DNA of 64,000 bases from Gigaspora margarita (GCA_009809945.1 WTPW01002412.1:1-64000), one strand, 5' to 3'. Positions 1-11,545 are shown, counted from the first letter of the stretch. A program made the numbers and translations. The notes: generated from the letters alone by a model not told the origin.

Positions 1-60
1 GGGCCGTAATATCTTACGTAAGATTACGTATATATAATTCGCTGATGTAGTACCATTAGA
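1..60. repeat. truncated end of a dispersed repeat
   Basis: The first 35 bases match, in inverse orientation, the segment around 31080-31115 (shared core CTTACGTAAGAT), and a related core recurs near 32780-32810. The copy is cut by the window edge, so its other end cannot be seen. No coding potential. Confidence 0.6.
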
Positions 61-299
61 TTCACAAAAACTAGCTCTACAACTTTCATTAATGGTCCGT
101 GAAATGTTATCTTAATAAAAAATTAACTTTATATAGGCAGGAATGCTGGTTTCTATATTTTATATATACAGTATAGATTTGTTATGGATTTTATTAATAC
201 AAATTCTTCTTTCATGAATTGTCAATTAAATTAATTAATATATTCTCTAGTGCCCGTGGATACTAGGAGAAAACACTAGCTAGTTTAAATAAAGTTCAA

Positions 300-605
300 T
301 TAACTTTAGTGTCCTGACCCGGGTCATATGGGCAATTAACAATGCAAAAAAATTTTTTATTTTTTTTTATACAATACTGACCCGTGACCTGTCAGGTCGG
401 GTGACCCATACAGGTCGCCCGACCCGGATCAGAACACTAATTAACTCTACTCGGGTACATCAGGTAGAATTTTATATCCGGGTAACTACCCGGGTATTCG
501 GGTCAAGTATTCGGGTAGAATAATATATCCGGATATATCCGTCGATCATCCGGGTTATCCGAAAGGTTATCCGTCGGGTAACCCGGATAGCATATTTTTG
601 ATCGG
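300..605. repeat. CGGGT/ACCCG-rich low-complexity block
   Basis: This is an unusually GC-rich island in AT-rich DNA, built from many copies of CGGGT, CCCGG and ACCCGGATA-like words in both orientations (for example TATCCGGGTAACTACCCGGG). It looks like a degenerate minisatellite. The rest of 60-1543 is AT-rich without a recognisable gene; GCGTTAG-type words recur near 1080-1110 and 1390. Confidence 0.5.
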
Positions 606-1547
606 GTACAATCACTACGTGAACCATAGTTCCAAAAAAAAAAAGAAATAAATTAAATTAATTTCCTATAGCCACATTTATCCTAACCTTAATAACAATA
701 TAAAAAGAACTATGCTAGTACTCAACCTTTAAAAGGGGGCGCTTGTGAATGTTAGAGAAGTTTTATACAAATTACCTCAAGCAACAAACGGATATAATTC
801 TAGGCCTATGCATTCGAGACCTGGAATAAAATTTGAATAGTAAAAATTTAGCATAACATTTTTCTTAATTTATATATTTCATGCAAAATTTAACTTTCTT
901 TTAGTATTAAAAATTACTGAAAAATGATGTATTCTATAATTATATTAGTTGTTAAACAAAAAATACAAATTTTCAAATTAAATCTGAAATTATTTCGATT
1001 GAAGATTAAAACTTTTAATGATAGCAATTATTGGAAACATTATAATTAAAATTTAACTTAGCATTAGTGTTAATATTATTTTCTATATATTTCTGCTTCA
1101 CTTAGCATTAGCGTTAGTGTTAATATTGACCAATAAAATTAACGTATTTCGACGGATATTCCTTTAGTGTTAATGATTTATAATTCATTACATGACTAAA
1201 TTTAACTAATGCAGGCCATTTCAATCGGATCCATTCTTAATTAGAACTCAACACCCCCAGGGCCGCATCGGTATGAATATATAAGTTCTAATTTCATAAT
1301 TTAATCCTATCGCTATGATTATCGACTAATTAAATTAAAGAAATTTAATTTTGAGAGTCACAGGATTCTTTTGTTATAAAAATTAGACTTAGCGTTAGCG
1401 TACGACTTAGGTAGCGTACTCGCAAAAATAAAACCGCGAGTATAGTAAAATTTTACAAGGAAACATTTTTAAAATTGGATCAATATATTTGTTGTAAATG
1501 ACTCAAAATTTAACCCTTTAACGTTACACTAACCCTAACTATATTAA

Positions 1548-1844
1548 ACCCCCCTAGCGTCACCATCCTAAAAAATTTCGCCACTAATTCGCCAACCAAT
1601 CAGATTTCGAGATCAGGTGTAACGCGAAAAAACGCGAAAATCAACCCAAACCAAAAAATCGTTCATAAATCAACATTTTACCTATGAAACTGCTTACTGC
1701 GCACTAACAAAAAGTTTTTCTTATCAGTTATGAAATTTTGGTATTAAATAGACTCTTTCTAACCTAAATTAATAGCAGATCCTAACCCTAATTTAACTGC
1801 GAAAAATTTATAGCGAAATTTTTTAGGTTGGTGACGCTAGGGTC
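1548..1844. mobile_element. short TIR element flanked by TTAA (piggyBac-like MITE candidate)
   Basis: Inverted ends carry CCTAGCGTCACC on the left and GGTGACGCTAGGG on the right, with the match running about 30 bp into AAAAAATTTCGC. Both sides are flanked by TTAA (1544-1547 and 1845-1848), the target of piggyBac-type elements. The 297-bp interior is non-coding. Confidence 0.55.
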
Positions 1845-1970
1845 TTAACTATATTACACCTGGGCTTAGTTATGGACCCTGGTTACAAAAAATTTATTGT
1901 AACCTATGGTTACAAACAGTGATGTAAATTGGATCCGCGCAGTAGGCGCAGCGCACATAGATTTAAATTT

Positions 1971-2006
1971 GCGCGTATATCGGGGCTCCCCGTATATATA
2001 ACGCGC
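1971..2006. repeat. GC-rich hairpin
   Basis: An imperfect palindrome with core CGGGGCTCCCCG and outer arms GCGCGTATAT / ATATATAACGCGC, far more GC-rich than its surroundings. Confidence 0.5.
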
Positions 2007-2170
2007 GTATAAATTTTTTTTTTGTGCGTTTTTTTTTTTTGCGTTTGCGCCAAAATAAAAAATTTTTTTACGTTACACCTGATCTTTAAATCCGATTGGT
2101 CAAAATTACACAATTAATATAATGTAATCAATTGTGATTGGTTTTAAATTGATATAATTTCTTAATAAAG

Positions 2171-2453
2171 GGGTCGTTTAAAGCGTTGTGCAATCACGTG
2201 ATATAAGGCCAATCAAATTGTTTGTTTTGATCGACACGGATCAGCCCGACGAAGAAAAAAAGAAGAAAAAAAGCGAGAAAACGAAGAATACAAGAAAACT
2301 AATGCCTAAACCTATATTGATGCACTAATAAAAAATGTCGGGAAGGTGATTTTACCTATAAAGTATGCCCTAACCCTAACCCCGAACTAACCCTTACCCT
2401 AACTTTAACTAAATTGTCAAAAACATATGATGCACAACGCTTTAAACGTTCCC
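2171..2453. mobile_element. Mutator-like MITE with 9-bp target duplication
   Basis: The ends GGGTCGTTTAAAGCGTTGTG and its near-inverse (CACAACGCTTTAAACGTTCC) are flanked by the perfect 9-bp direct repeat TTAATAAAG (2162-2170 and 2454-2462). A 9-bp duplication is characteristic of Mutator-like elements. The interior has no ORF but carries a run of telomere-like CCCTAACCCTAACC words at about 2368-2402. Confidence 0.75.
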
Positions 2454-3023
2454 TTAATAAAGTTAAAATAAAATAAAAATATTTTCTAACCAAACTGTAG
2501 CTTAGACTTAAAACTACAAATTGGTTAAAAAAATTTTTTTAAAAATATTTTTTAAGTTATTATCAATTTTTGTAAAATACATATAAAAAGGTGTTGGTTT
2601 ATGGTCCCACACTGTAGATTATACTAAGTTTATAAGTTTCGTTTCTCTAATTAACCCTAGCACTTATACCTAAGTTTTAAATAACAATATCTTCACCGAA
2701 CAAATCTAAATTTTGTAACCTATACCGTCTGACGAAAGAGTCGCTCCAGTTTTTGTCTCCTTTTTTTTTTTTAGCTTTGCAATACTTTGTTGTAAATATC
2801 TAACGATTACAAGACGAAAAAACATATTTTAAAGAAATTCATTTATTTCTTTTTCTAAAAAGATGATATTTCTACAACTTTTGGACCTTATATAAATTAT
2901 CTAAATAAAAGAAAATACTAGCACTTTGGGAGGTTGAACATACTTTAATAATAATCTGAACGAAGAATGTGTGTCTATATCGAAGTGTGATTGTGTTACA
3001 ATTTAACTTATAAATACTGTAGG

Positions 3024-4291
3024 CTAAACAATATTACACCAATGGCACCCCTTTTTCTTTTGTCTTATTTCGATTCCTTGTCTATTCTGTCTAATCATTT
3101 TAACTACACCATAAAATGCCCGTTCCACATTTACACATGTCTTTGCAGATGTTTCTATAAAGTCACATTTTAATCTTCTTGCCATGTTCATACCTTCTTC
3201 TCTTGAAACTTCTCGTTCAGTCATCTTATCACATTTGTTACCAACAAGCATAAGGGGAAATTTATGAGTGTCTTTAACTCTTGTGATTTGATCATGAAAT
3301 CTTTCTATTCTTTCAAATGTCGACCTTGATGAAATCGAATACGCAAGAACAAATCCCTCGCCATCTCTATAATAGCGTTAATTAGAAATATAAAATTTTA
3401 TTTAAAAAATAGTTAAAAAATATGTTAATTTCATAATAAATAAATTACCGAATCCATTGATCACGGAGAGCAGTATACTCCTCTGTACAGATAATGATTA
3501 TTAATACATAGATATTTTAGAAGGAACAATTACTGGCACCTGACTTTTAAATGGCACAGTCAAACCTCTCTATAACGAACTGGCGATTCTTATAGTAAAA
3601 AAAATTCAAAAGTTCGTTATATAGTAATTTACTATATTTTATATACCGAACTTGTAATAAATTTGAGAAAAAGGTTCATTATAAGGTGTGTTCATTATAA
3701 AAGGTTTGTTATATCCAGGTTTAACTGTAGTATTTCATAAAAGAGGTATACTTTGATCCACGCACTACGGATTATTAATCATAATAAATACCTTGCCCGG
3801 CTGTGTCCAACACTTCAAGTACACATGGATGATCATCAATAACGACCTGTTTACGATAGGAATCTTCTAATGTTGGATCATAAGTCTGGTTTGTTTTAAG
3901 TGATAACAAAAAATGTTTTTAATCATATAATTCATATTATACCATAGCCATATAAATGAAATATAGTAAAATGGATACAATACTTCTGTTAATAAGTTAG
4001 TATATGATCGATAAATGGGCAAGAAGTTTAAATAAATTATTTAAAAATGACTAAACTTACCAGCAAAATGATTAAGACAAAACTATGAAAAGTAACAGTT
4101 TAAAAAGCATTATATAATAATTATAGAAAAGATAAATTAAATAAAAAACTTTCGATAAATATATACTTGAATAGTCAGTGCAGTCTGAAATAAATAAAAT
4201 GATAAGTATTATAAATGAATGACAATCAAAATTATTTAAGTACCTTTCCGATGCCGCCATCGCCCAAGACAACAATTTTATAAAGCATCAT
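3024..4291 (-). CDS. Ras-family small GTPase
   Basis: Six exons on the minus strand: 4291-4244, 4184-4167, 4085-4061, about 3887-3792, 3482-3449 and 3366-3024. The product is a GTP/GDP switch, probably membrane-bound. Visible motifs: P-loop GDGGIGKT, switch I region [19 protein letters not shown] with switch [15 protein letters not shown] (G4), ETSAK (G5), and a basic C-terminus ending in the CAAX box CNIV, which implies prenylation. The start is the first of two adjacent ATGs just before the P-loop strand. One junction (exon 3 to 4) does not join in phase with canonical GT-AG sites (GCT-G against the start of ACTTATGAT), so that boundary is uncertain. The third-last intron holds a MITE. It groups with Ras/Rsr1-like proteins; the subfamily is not resolved. 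Confidence 0.9.
3557..3727. mobile_element. pogo/Tc1-type MITE in a Ras intron
   Basis: The inverted ends CAGTCAAACCTCTCTATAAC and the inverse of GTTATATCCAGGTTTAACTG resemble pogo-type termini. TA follows the right end and CA (a decayed TA) precedes the left. The 171-bp element lies wholly inside the intron between the DTAGQ and EEYTALRDQ exons, so the reading frame is unaffected. Confidence 0.7.
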
Positions 4292-5267
4292 GGTAGAATA
4301 GAATTAACGATTATACTAGTAAACGCGCGATAATAGCTTTTTAATATATTCACAATTTGGGGTGTTGCAAAAAAATATTTTTATTTGATTTTTGAATAGA
4401 TAAAATTTAATAAAAAGTTTGCTTTAATTTACAAAGCTAATTAAATAAAAAGATCGCAAAATGAACTTTAAGTTGAAAATTTTATATGTGTTAAAATTAC
4501 TATTTGTTGTTGATTTACACAAAAAAAATTGTTATTTAACCATAAGATTTTTGTGTTTATGTTAGGGTTGCTGGTGCAAGATACTTGGCGACGCCAATGG
4601 TACATGAAAATTCCCGAACACGAACATGGTCAGCCTAAAGGCAATCCGAAAATGTGTACCAGGTTGTGCTTCGGACGATTTTGTTATGGTTATTAATTTT
4701 TTTTTTTTTTATTTATGTTATGCTTTTTTTTGCGTGCTTTCATTATTCATTGACTAATATACAATAACGTACCCTCAAAAGCAATTTTTTACCTTAACTG
4801 AGATGGTTCGGTTAGTTACATGGAAGTCTTTTATCTTTACTAAAATTCACTCAACCGATTTTAAGATACCTTCTTTACCATTAAGATTCACATATAAATT
4901 CCAATATTTACATTTCAAACATAACAATTGGTTTAAGATAGTTAGAATTTTTATTTATGAATGTAATTTTATGAAATCCTGTAGCTTGTCGAAATAGAAT
5001 AGGTATATCATATTTGATACAAGCATAAAAGCAATAAAGAAAAAAAAGATCGCTGCCAAAAAGAAAACGAAATGAGAGTTAAAGTTTAATAAAATAAAAG
5101 GTTCAACTTTACAATTACTGTATTATTAATGTTAATCAGCATTATTTTCCTTTTCATTTTTTATCAGATCAATAAAAAATAACTATTTAAATCCATATTA
5201 ATCTGCTATCGCTATATTTTTATCCCATACATAATAAAAAATAACCACTAAAATTGATATAGCACGA
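4292..5267. other. intergenic, no gene recognised
   Basis: AT-rich DNA between the Ras gene and a hAT relic. Short ORFs here (for example 4803-4997) have no recognisable motif and no codon pattern. The upstream 100-200 bp of the minus-strand Ras gene would lie at the left edge; no promoter element is convincing. Confidence 0.5.
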
Positions 5268-5558
5268 ATTTAAATTTAGGGATGTTATCCTTTTCGTCCA
5301 AACTCAGTTAGGCCCTGTTTGTAACCGGAACCAGTTAAACTCGAGTTTTGTGTCACATGATTTTTAATTATTAAATTTAAAACACATCGTGCCTGAAATC
5401 GATTTATGAGCAAAAGTTTCTTGATTTGCGTAATTGACTCTTTTTTTTTACTTTTTAATTAAAAGTTTATTATAGTGGCGTGATATGACGATATGACTTA
5501 TTTAAAGTTGAAAATTGAACTAATTTATTTATTTATTTATTTAATTGAACCTTGTACG

Positions 5559-5860
5559 ATGAACGAAACAACTACACCTGAACGATTTGAACCTAGTGCG
5601 ATGAATGTAATAACTATACCCGAACAATTTGATAATACAATGAGGTTTACCTCCTCTGTAAGTTCAACGTCTCAAGTCGAAAGAAATATCCAGATGGCAC
5701 GGGACTATTTGGTTGTACAGTACAAGCCACAAGCGTCCCTAGCGAAGAAATGTTTTCTAAAGCAAAGAATACGATTAGCCCATTACGCAATCGATTATCC
5801 AAAGAAAATGCTTGTGCAAGTCTTTGCTTCAATAAATTAATAAATAATAGCTGCAATGAA
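5559..5860 (+). pseudogene. hAT transposase C-terminal dimerisation fragment, frameshifted
   Basis: One frame reads ...ARDYLVVQ and then, after a shift at about 5716-5726, another frame continues ATSVPSEEMFSKAKNTISPL and RNRLSKENACASLCFNKLI. This is the C-terminal dimerisation signature of hAT transposases, which usually run from ARDYL directly into Q-ATSVPSE. A short near-duplication (GTACAGTACAAG) at the junction accounts for the shift. The catalytic N-terminal part is absent. The fragment sits inside the 5276-6345 hAT ends, so ends and protein agree. Confidence 0.8.
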
Positions 5861-5999
5861 ATAAATATTATAGTATTTTTTTTTTATTTAATAAATAGCG
5901 ACAGCTCATGTGTTTTAATAAATAGCAATAGTAATTGTCCGAAGGACACTACAGACGGAGCAATAGAGTAATTCTAGATTCTGATTGGATAGATCAGGT

Positions 6000-6073
6000 G
6001 TAACACAGGGCCACGTAAAAATTTGGATATTATTTATATGATTTACAAATTTCTCGTGGCCCTGGTGTAACAT
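6000..6073. repeat. hairpin around GTGTAACACAGGGCCACG
   Basis: GTAACACAGGGCCACG is followed 40 bases later by its inverse CGTGGCCCTGGTGTAAC. It lies inside the hAT element and includes the ATCAGGTGTAAC motif that recurs in the window. Confidence 0.6.
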
Positions 6074-6537
6074 AAAACAAAAATAAAAACAATAGAAAAC
6101 TGACGCTTATTGGCTAAATCAGGTGTAACATAAAAAACAACTCGGATTTTATATTTGTCCTTCGGACTTTGAATGGAACCCATTTTCCTAGTATGTAACA
6201 TGCTTCGGATTAACATGTTTAGCAAGCATAATCATTAATAAATTTATAAACAGAGTTTAAAACTCAGTTTTTTGTATATGCTTCGAAACAGTGTTTAACG
6301 GGTTTCGAGCACGAACCAACCGATTCAAGCAGGATAACATCCCTAATTTAAATTAGGTATTTTATACCCTCAAACATGCAAACTGCAATGATTGATATCA
6401 GTAATTGATTATTTGATTCGATTTTCAGAATCATATCGACATCAACCTGGTACACATTATAATGTCCGAGAATACCCGAAGCAGAAGTTTATAGTAACGT
6501 AACAAGATATAATGTTCCTGCTAATGGTAATATTATA

Positions 6538-6603
6538 ATGGTGCACCAAATGGCGCGTCTACGCACCAAAAAATCTGTTGGTGCACCAGTGGTGCACCAT
6601 TAG
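6538..6603. repeat. GTGCACCA repeat cluster
   Basis: GGTGCACCA or close variants occur four times in 66 bases (for example TTGGTGCACCAGTGGTGCAC), a self-complementary cluster about 190-250 bp upstream of the kinase gene. Possible regulatory site or hairpin; the function is unknown. Confidence 0.45.
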
Positions 6604-6791
6604 AATTATAACTGCACCAGCAAGCAACCTTAGTTTATGTACTAGGTGTTTTGTGCATTTTGCGTTAATTATGTAACACCTTGCTCACCTCTTGGAATCG
6701 TTCTATATTGTTTAGAGCAATCCTTCACATTTTCCTCACATTTTCCAAACACTCTGTACAATTTTTAAATTGGATATAAATAATAAATAAA

Positions 6792-9513
6792 TTGATTTAC
6801 GAATTTGCTTCACAATTAGTTATGCTTTCCACGAACAAGAAGAATTGGCTTAAATTTGCTATTGATGGTCGGTTTATAAAATTTTTTTCTTACAAGTCGT
6901 TAGAAAATTTCCAACCAATAGAAAGCGGAAGTTTTGGAACTGTTACCAGAGCTTATTTAAAAAGTGCAGAAAAAACTGTTGCACTGAAAAGTTTACATAA
7001 TAGTCCAGTATATAATGACGATAATACTTTTGAAGAGTTTGTTAGAGAGGTAGGAGGGATGAACGTGAAATGTTTGATATGTATTTATGTATTTTCTTGG
7101 ACATTATATTTATTGAGTTTCTGTTGACATACAAGTTACAAAATATTAGCGCGGTTGATCACCACGATAATATGATAAAATTTCTTGGCATTAGTCAAGG
7201 TACATTCATTTAAAGTTAAAATTAAATTCTTCCTAGGAAAATGATCTTCCGAGACTATATAAATATGGATAAATCCTCGGAAGCCCCGATAACTCAATAT
7301 CAATATTCCGACAATTCAACATCCCGACAACTCAATGTTCTGATGTTGATCTGTCAGAATATTGAGTTGTCGGGATATCGAGTTGCCGTGATATCAAATT
7401 GTCTGGATTTGGAATTATCGTGATGAATTTTCTGTATGTTGGTTTCGGGCTTCTGAGTGTCGGAATTTTGAATGGCACCCATTTTTAAGATTTGAATTTT
7501 TGAGAAGATATTTTGCTTTTCAATTATAATAAAGTATGACTAAAATTTATTTCTGAACAATTTAATTAATAGCACACAAAGAAAGAATCATTTCAAAATT
7601 TAGCATTTTACTTATTATGACATTGTGACTATTCCTACCCTCAAGTTCCGGAAGTTTATTTTCCTAGGCAAAGGACCCGTTCCACCTTGATTAATATATG
7701 TATAAACATCATTAACATTTCAAATTCATTATTAGATCCAAATACAGAAATGTATTTCATGGTTTTGCAATATGCAAATGGGGGGAATCTTCGAAACTAT
7801 TTGTCTAAAAATTTCTCTAAATTGGATTGGAAGATCAAAGTTAAAATGGCCAAAGATATTGCAAGTGGCTTGAATTGTATCCATGAAGCAAACATTGTGC
7901 ATCGCGATCTTGTCAGTATATTAAATGTTTGGTTAAATGCATTTTATCAGTATTTAAATAAAATTTTAATAACAGCATTCAAAAAATATACTTCTACACG
8001 ATGGGAGATTATTAATCGCGGATCTTGGTTTATCCAAATCTCTGGATACTAATTCTGGATCCCTTGAAGGTGGAACGGTTGTTTATTCTGATCCACAATA
8101 TTTGAAAAATATTTCATCATACAAGCGGAATAAGGCTTCTGATATCTATAGCATTGGTGTTTTATTCTGGGAAATTTCAAGTGGAGACCCACCATTCAAT
8201 AATATGGCAAGTTTCGAAATTGCTCATAAAGTAATATCCGGAATACGGGAATCTCCAATTAATGGTACTCCATTGGATTATGTGGATATTTATCGCAAGT
8301 CTTGGTGCGATAATCCAGCAGAACGTCTTACAATAACCGAAATTCGCAATTTTCTTGACAACATTCGATATGAACCGTTTTTCAATTCGGTGAATTCTCC
8401 GACTCTCGAATCGTTGAATGTGAATAGTTCAGTTATTGAAAGTTTAGACTCTATAGGTAAGTAACATATTAAATTCAATGCAATTTGTGTTTAACATATT
8501 TAACTTTTATTCTAAATTTTATTCAGTAAATTTAACTATTGACGATATCCCAACGAATTCTCAGCCACATAATGTAATTATATCTTCATCAGTCTAGGTA
8601 TTTTGCATTTGAAAAGAGTAACGATAATATATTTAAAAATCATTTTTAACAGGATTATACGTCAAATAAAACATGTGAAGAATCTCTTAAAAAAATCAAA
8701 GAAATTTATCCGTCATATATGGATTTTGCGACTGAAGAAGGTCAATGTGAAGCTCACATTCATGTTGCAGTTGGAGACATTCAAGGTCTAAAATGGCACC
8801 TTGATAGAGGATCCAAAATAAATGGAGAATTTGGAAAATGCAATCGCAAGCTCTATAATATTGCACTTCACTATTGTTATTCAATGGATATTCTTCCTAT
8901 GTTAAAAACATTAGAATCATATGGAACAAATTTTGCTAATGAACCTGTATTACCGCATCAGCTGTTTTTCAACAATTTTTTGAAACCTAAAGGGAAGATT
9001 TTGGATTTAAAGAATATTATTTCATGGTTAATTGGTAGGGGGTTTGATATTAATTCAAAGCATGGAACGAAATTTACTCCTTTGGAATGGCTTGTTTGGT
9101 ATTATGATGATATAGTGCCAAAATTAGATGCGCTTTCTATATATCTAGAATTTGGTGCAAATCCCAATTTTCCAACAAATTCTAATTACCCAGATTTGTT
9201 GTTCTTTTTGATCAGTTGGGATTGTGGCATAGAATTTTTGAGCCTTATTTTGAAATATGAAGTAGATTTTACCATTAAAAACAGAATGGGATTAAATGCC
9301 CTTGGGTGGGCTACACATCATAAGAACCTTTTAATTATGAAATTTCTTTTAGAGAATATTCCCGAATATAGCGAAGAAGAAAGTATTAAAGAAGCAATTA
9401 ATCAAACATCATTTTTCAGTGAAGAGAGAAGATACCTTAAAAGTTGGCAGGGGAAATCTGGCGAAGTGAAAAGACTTCAAGCGCAACTCAGCAAGATTCA
9501 AAGATCGAAATAA
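6792..9513 (+). CDS. protein kinase (TKL-like) with C-terminal ankyrin-type repeats
   Basis: Exons 6792-7049, 7136-7199, 7736-7911, 7976-8456, 8527-8591 and 8653-9513 join in phase to a protein of about 634 residues (an alternative start at 6822 gives 624). The kinase domain has a degenerate glycine loop (ESGSFGTV, about 44-51), VALK with Lys66, HRDLHSKN with Asp165, ADLG with Asp182, and DPQ where APE is usual, as in many kinases of this lineage. It is therefore probably catalytically active. The tail (about 370-634) has ankyrin-like units: AHIHVAVGDIQGLKWHLDRG, TPLEWLVWY...LEFGANPN and LNALGWATHHKNLLIMKFLL. Most introns are GT-AG; the fifth donor (TCA|GTCTAG) is weak, and if unused the protein would stop at 8595 without the ankyrin tail. 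Substrates are unknown. Confidence 0.85.
7255..7445. repeat. CCGACAACTCAAT repeat and hairpin in intron 2 of the kinase gene
   Basis: The 536-bp intron (7200-7735) holds repeated words such as CCGACAACTCAAT and CCCGATAACTCAAT, and an inverted pair (CCCGACAACTCAAT...ATTGAGTTGTCGGG, about 7324-7372). No target duplication was found. The intron is far longer than its neighbours (60-90 bp), so this is probably an inserted repeat. Confidence 0.6.
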
Positions 9514-10128
9514 CATCGGGGGGGTTTTTTTGAGTGCTTTTTAAGAGCGTGAGATTAATTTTACATCGCAAAGCTCATAAATATTGTATATTGTTATCTG
9601 AATGTTCGGAGCTAAGCAATATTTTTAAAAGATTTCCCATGGGCCCATGAGTGTAATAATTCATATAAAATATGATTACGGTATATGTATGTATATATTA
9701 GTGCCGGAAAGTTAAACTGTACTTACGCACATTGAAATTAATCTTAAAGTTGGCCTGCCTTAGCATTTTAATTTGTAACTTATATTATTATAACTACTCG
9801 TATAATGTAGTTTTTTGTAACCTATTATAGCATTAATTGATATGTATAACTTTTACCTTCAAAATTATTATTATACAAAATGAATTAATAAATTATGTTT
9901 AGTTATCATGATAACGTTTAAAATATGAGTGCCGATTTGATAATTGTTGCATCTCTAAAAGTACATAATAGTAATTCTTTAAAAGATTTTTCTAATTCAT
10001 TCTTAAATGCAATATTAATTACCGTGTCTTAAGTTTACATGATTTAGCGGATCCACGATCCGTGGGATCATATGAACGTAGTATAAGGGATTGGAACCGA
10101 TCAAAAAACTTATAACTGGTCAAAGGTT
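9514..10128. other. intergenic, no gene recognised
   Basis: AT-rich sequence downstream of the kinase-ankyrin gene, starting with a G run and T run just after the stop. It contains no recognisable gene or repeat; the 3' end of the kinase transcript presumably lies here. Confidence 0.5.
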
Positions 10129-10176
10129 ATTTTGTCACTCGACCATCTTTCAATGAAATACAAATATGGGATTTTG
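10129..10176 (-). repeat. DIRS split direct repeat, B2 segment
   Basis: Matches 18591-18640 (shared CACTCGACCATCTTTCAA-like and TGAAATACAAATATGGGA-like words) with a 10-base indel. The match is short (about 40-48 bp), which limits confidence in the split-repeat reading. Confidence 0.5.
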
Positions 10177-10329
10177 ACTCGTTGGTCACGTGTTCCGCAG
10201 AAGTTTCATGGTTACTTCCTTAAAAATCTAAAACACCCGGTATGTACGATCGATAACCTCTTATAACATCTAAATATTTCACACATACCCATTAACCATC
10301 TAAGCATCTATGTAAGTGAATCAAAATCA

Positions 10330-10494
10330 AGTCTAGTGGCGGGTGGGCGGGTACTTATCGACAAAGCTAGACTAACGGCAAAGACAAAAGAGGTAGAACA
10401 ATTCCCATCTTAACCTCTCTTAAATAACCATTCCTGATGACCTCATACTTAACTCAACGATCCATTATCCCTTACTCAATACATCATACATATC
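10330..10494 (-). repeat. DIRS split direct repeat, A2 segment (outer part)
   Basis: Direct match to 25310-25470: GACAAAGCTAGACTAA, then CTCATACTTAACTCAACGAT and TACATCATACATATC. The match resumes at 18213 after the 10495-18204 insertion. The 25-kb copy differs mainly by C-to-T and G-to-A changes. Confidence 0.75.
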
Positions 10495-10669
10495 AGGACC
10501 CCGAACAATATATATAGAGGTTACATTAGCTTTAATATAAACTTTTTAAAATTTTTATCTACTTTTTATTAGAGCTAATTAACCATATTTTATATATAAG
10601 CTTTAATATTTAATAAATTTTAGCCAATTGTCAAATATAACAATTTTTCAAAAAAATTCTTATTTAAAA

Positions 10670-10792
10670 ATTTTTTTCAAAAAAAAAATACTTTTTTTAA
10701 AAATTTTTTTCAAAAAAAATACTTTTTTAAAAAACTTTTTTTCAAAAAAATACTTTTTAAAAATTTTTCTATTCTTTTTTTTTTTTTAGGCA
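10670..10792. repeat. A/T tract tandem repeat
   Basis: About four imperfect units of TTTTTTCAAAAAAATAC followed by TTTTTTAAAAA, period about 33-37 bp, strongly self-complementary. Confidence 0.7.
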
Positions 10793-11214
10793 ATTACTGT
10801 TTGTACACTATGTGTATAAACACGGATACATATGATAACAAAATTTTGCTTATGAAACCACTCTTAGGCTCTAACAAAAAAAATTTCTTGCAAAATTTTA
10901 TTATAAATTATAACCCTTCCAATCCCAAAGCTGATTCTAACTCTAACCTTAAATTGGGTTTAATTTTGGTCTATAATTTATATATTATGCGGATTTGCAA
11001 ATCAATTAATTAGTACCCATGTACATTCACATAGTGTATCAATAGCTTTTTCCTTTTTTTTATTTGGTTAGAGTGGTAACAAATATTACGTAATATTTTA
11101 GGAGGTGGGAAGTAAGCCAACATTTTACATTACACATATATAATATATATAATTATATATATAATATAATATATTACTAACAGATTAAAACTTTGAGCAT
11201 TAATTAAACTTGTA

Positions 11215-11399
11215 CAGTCTATTCCCGCTATAGTCACACTGTCTGGCACAAACCTGACGTGACTATAGTGAGTGAAACATAATAATAGTCACATCAAGTG
11301 ATTATAACAAGAGTTAATTTTATATTACTGCAAATGATTAAGTATATAGTCTCAAGAAAATATGACTATTTCGGGTGTGACTATTGCAGGAGTAGACTG
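11215..11399. mobile_element. pogo-type MITE
   Basis: Inverted ends CAGTCTATTCCCGCTATAGT and the inverse of GACTATTGCAGGAGTAGACTG, flanked by TA on both sides. It is 185 bp and non-coding, with GTGACTA words repeated inside. A sibling lies at 60875-61034. Confidence 0.8.
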
Positions 11400-11545
11400 T
11401 ATAAAATACAAATATATATTATACTAGTATATTTTTAAGTGCTGAACAGGTTTAATTAGCATTAAAAACTATAATTCATTAATAGAATTTTGTATAATAC
11501 TGATTTTTTTATATTTTTATTAATAAAAATTTGGAAAACTCTGTA

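Larger units (their letters stand above)
5276..6345. mobile_element. internally deleted hAT element
   Basis: The inverted ends TTAGGGATGTTATCC and GGATAACATCCCTA are flanked by the perfect 8-bp target duplication ATTTAAAT (5268-5275 and 6346-6353). An 8-bp duplication and a (C/T)AGGG end are hAT hallmarks. The element is 1070 bp and still carries the C-terminal end of a hAT transposase, so it looks like a deletion derivative of a full-length copy. Confidence 0.8.

Noticed and set aside
1590-2104. 515-bp TIR element with AGATCAGGTGTAACG ends
   Set aside because: It would overlap the TTAA-flanked element at 1548-1844 in a way that nesting cannot explain; kept only as a recurring motif.
4072-4275. 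67-codon minus-strand frame overlapping Ras exons 1-3
   Set aside because: Different frame from the P-loop exon; the spliced Ras reading explains the conservation.
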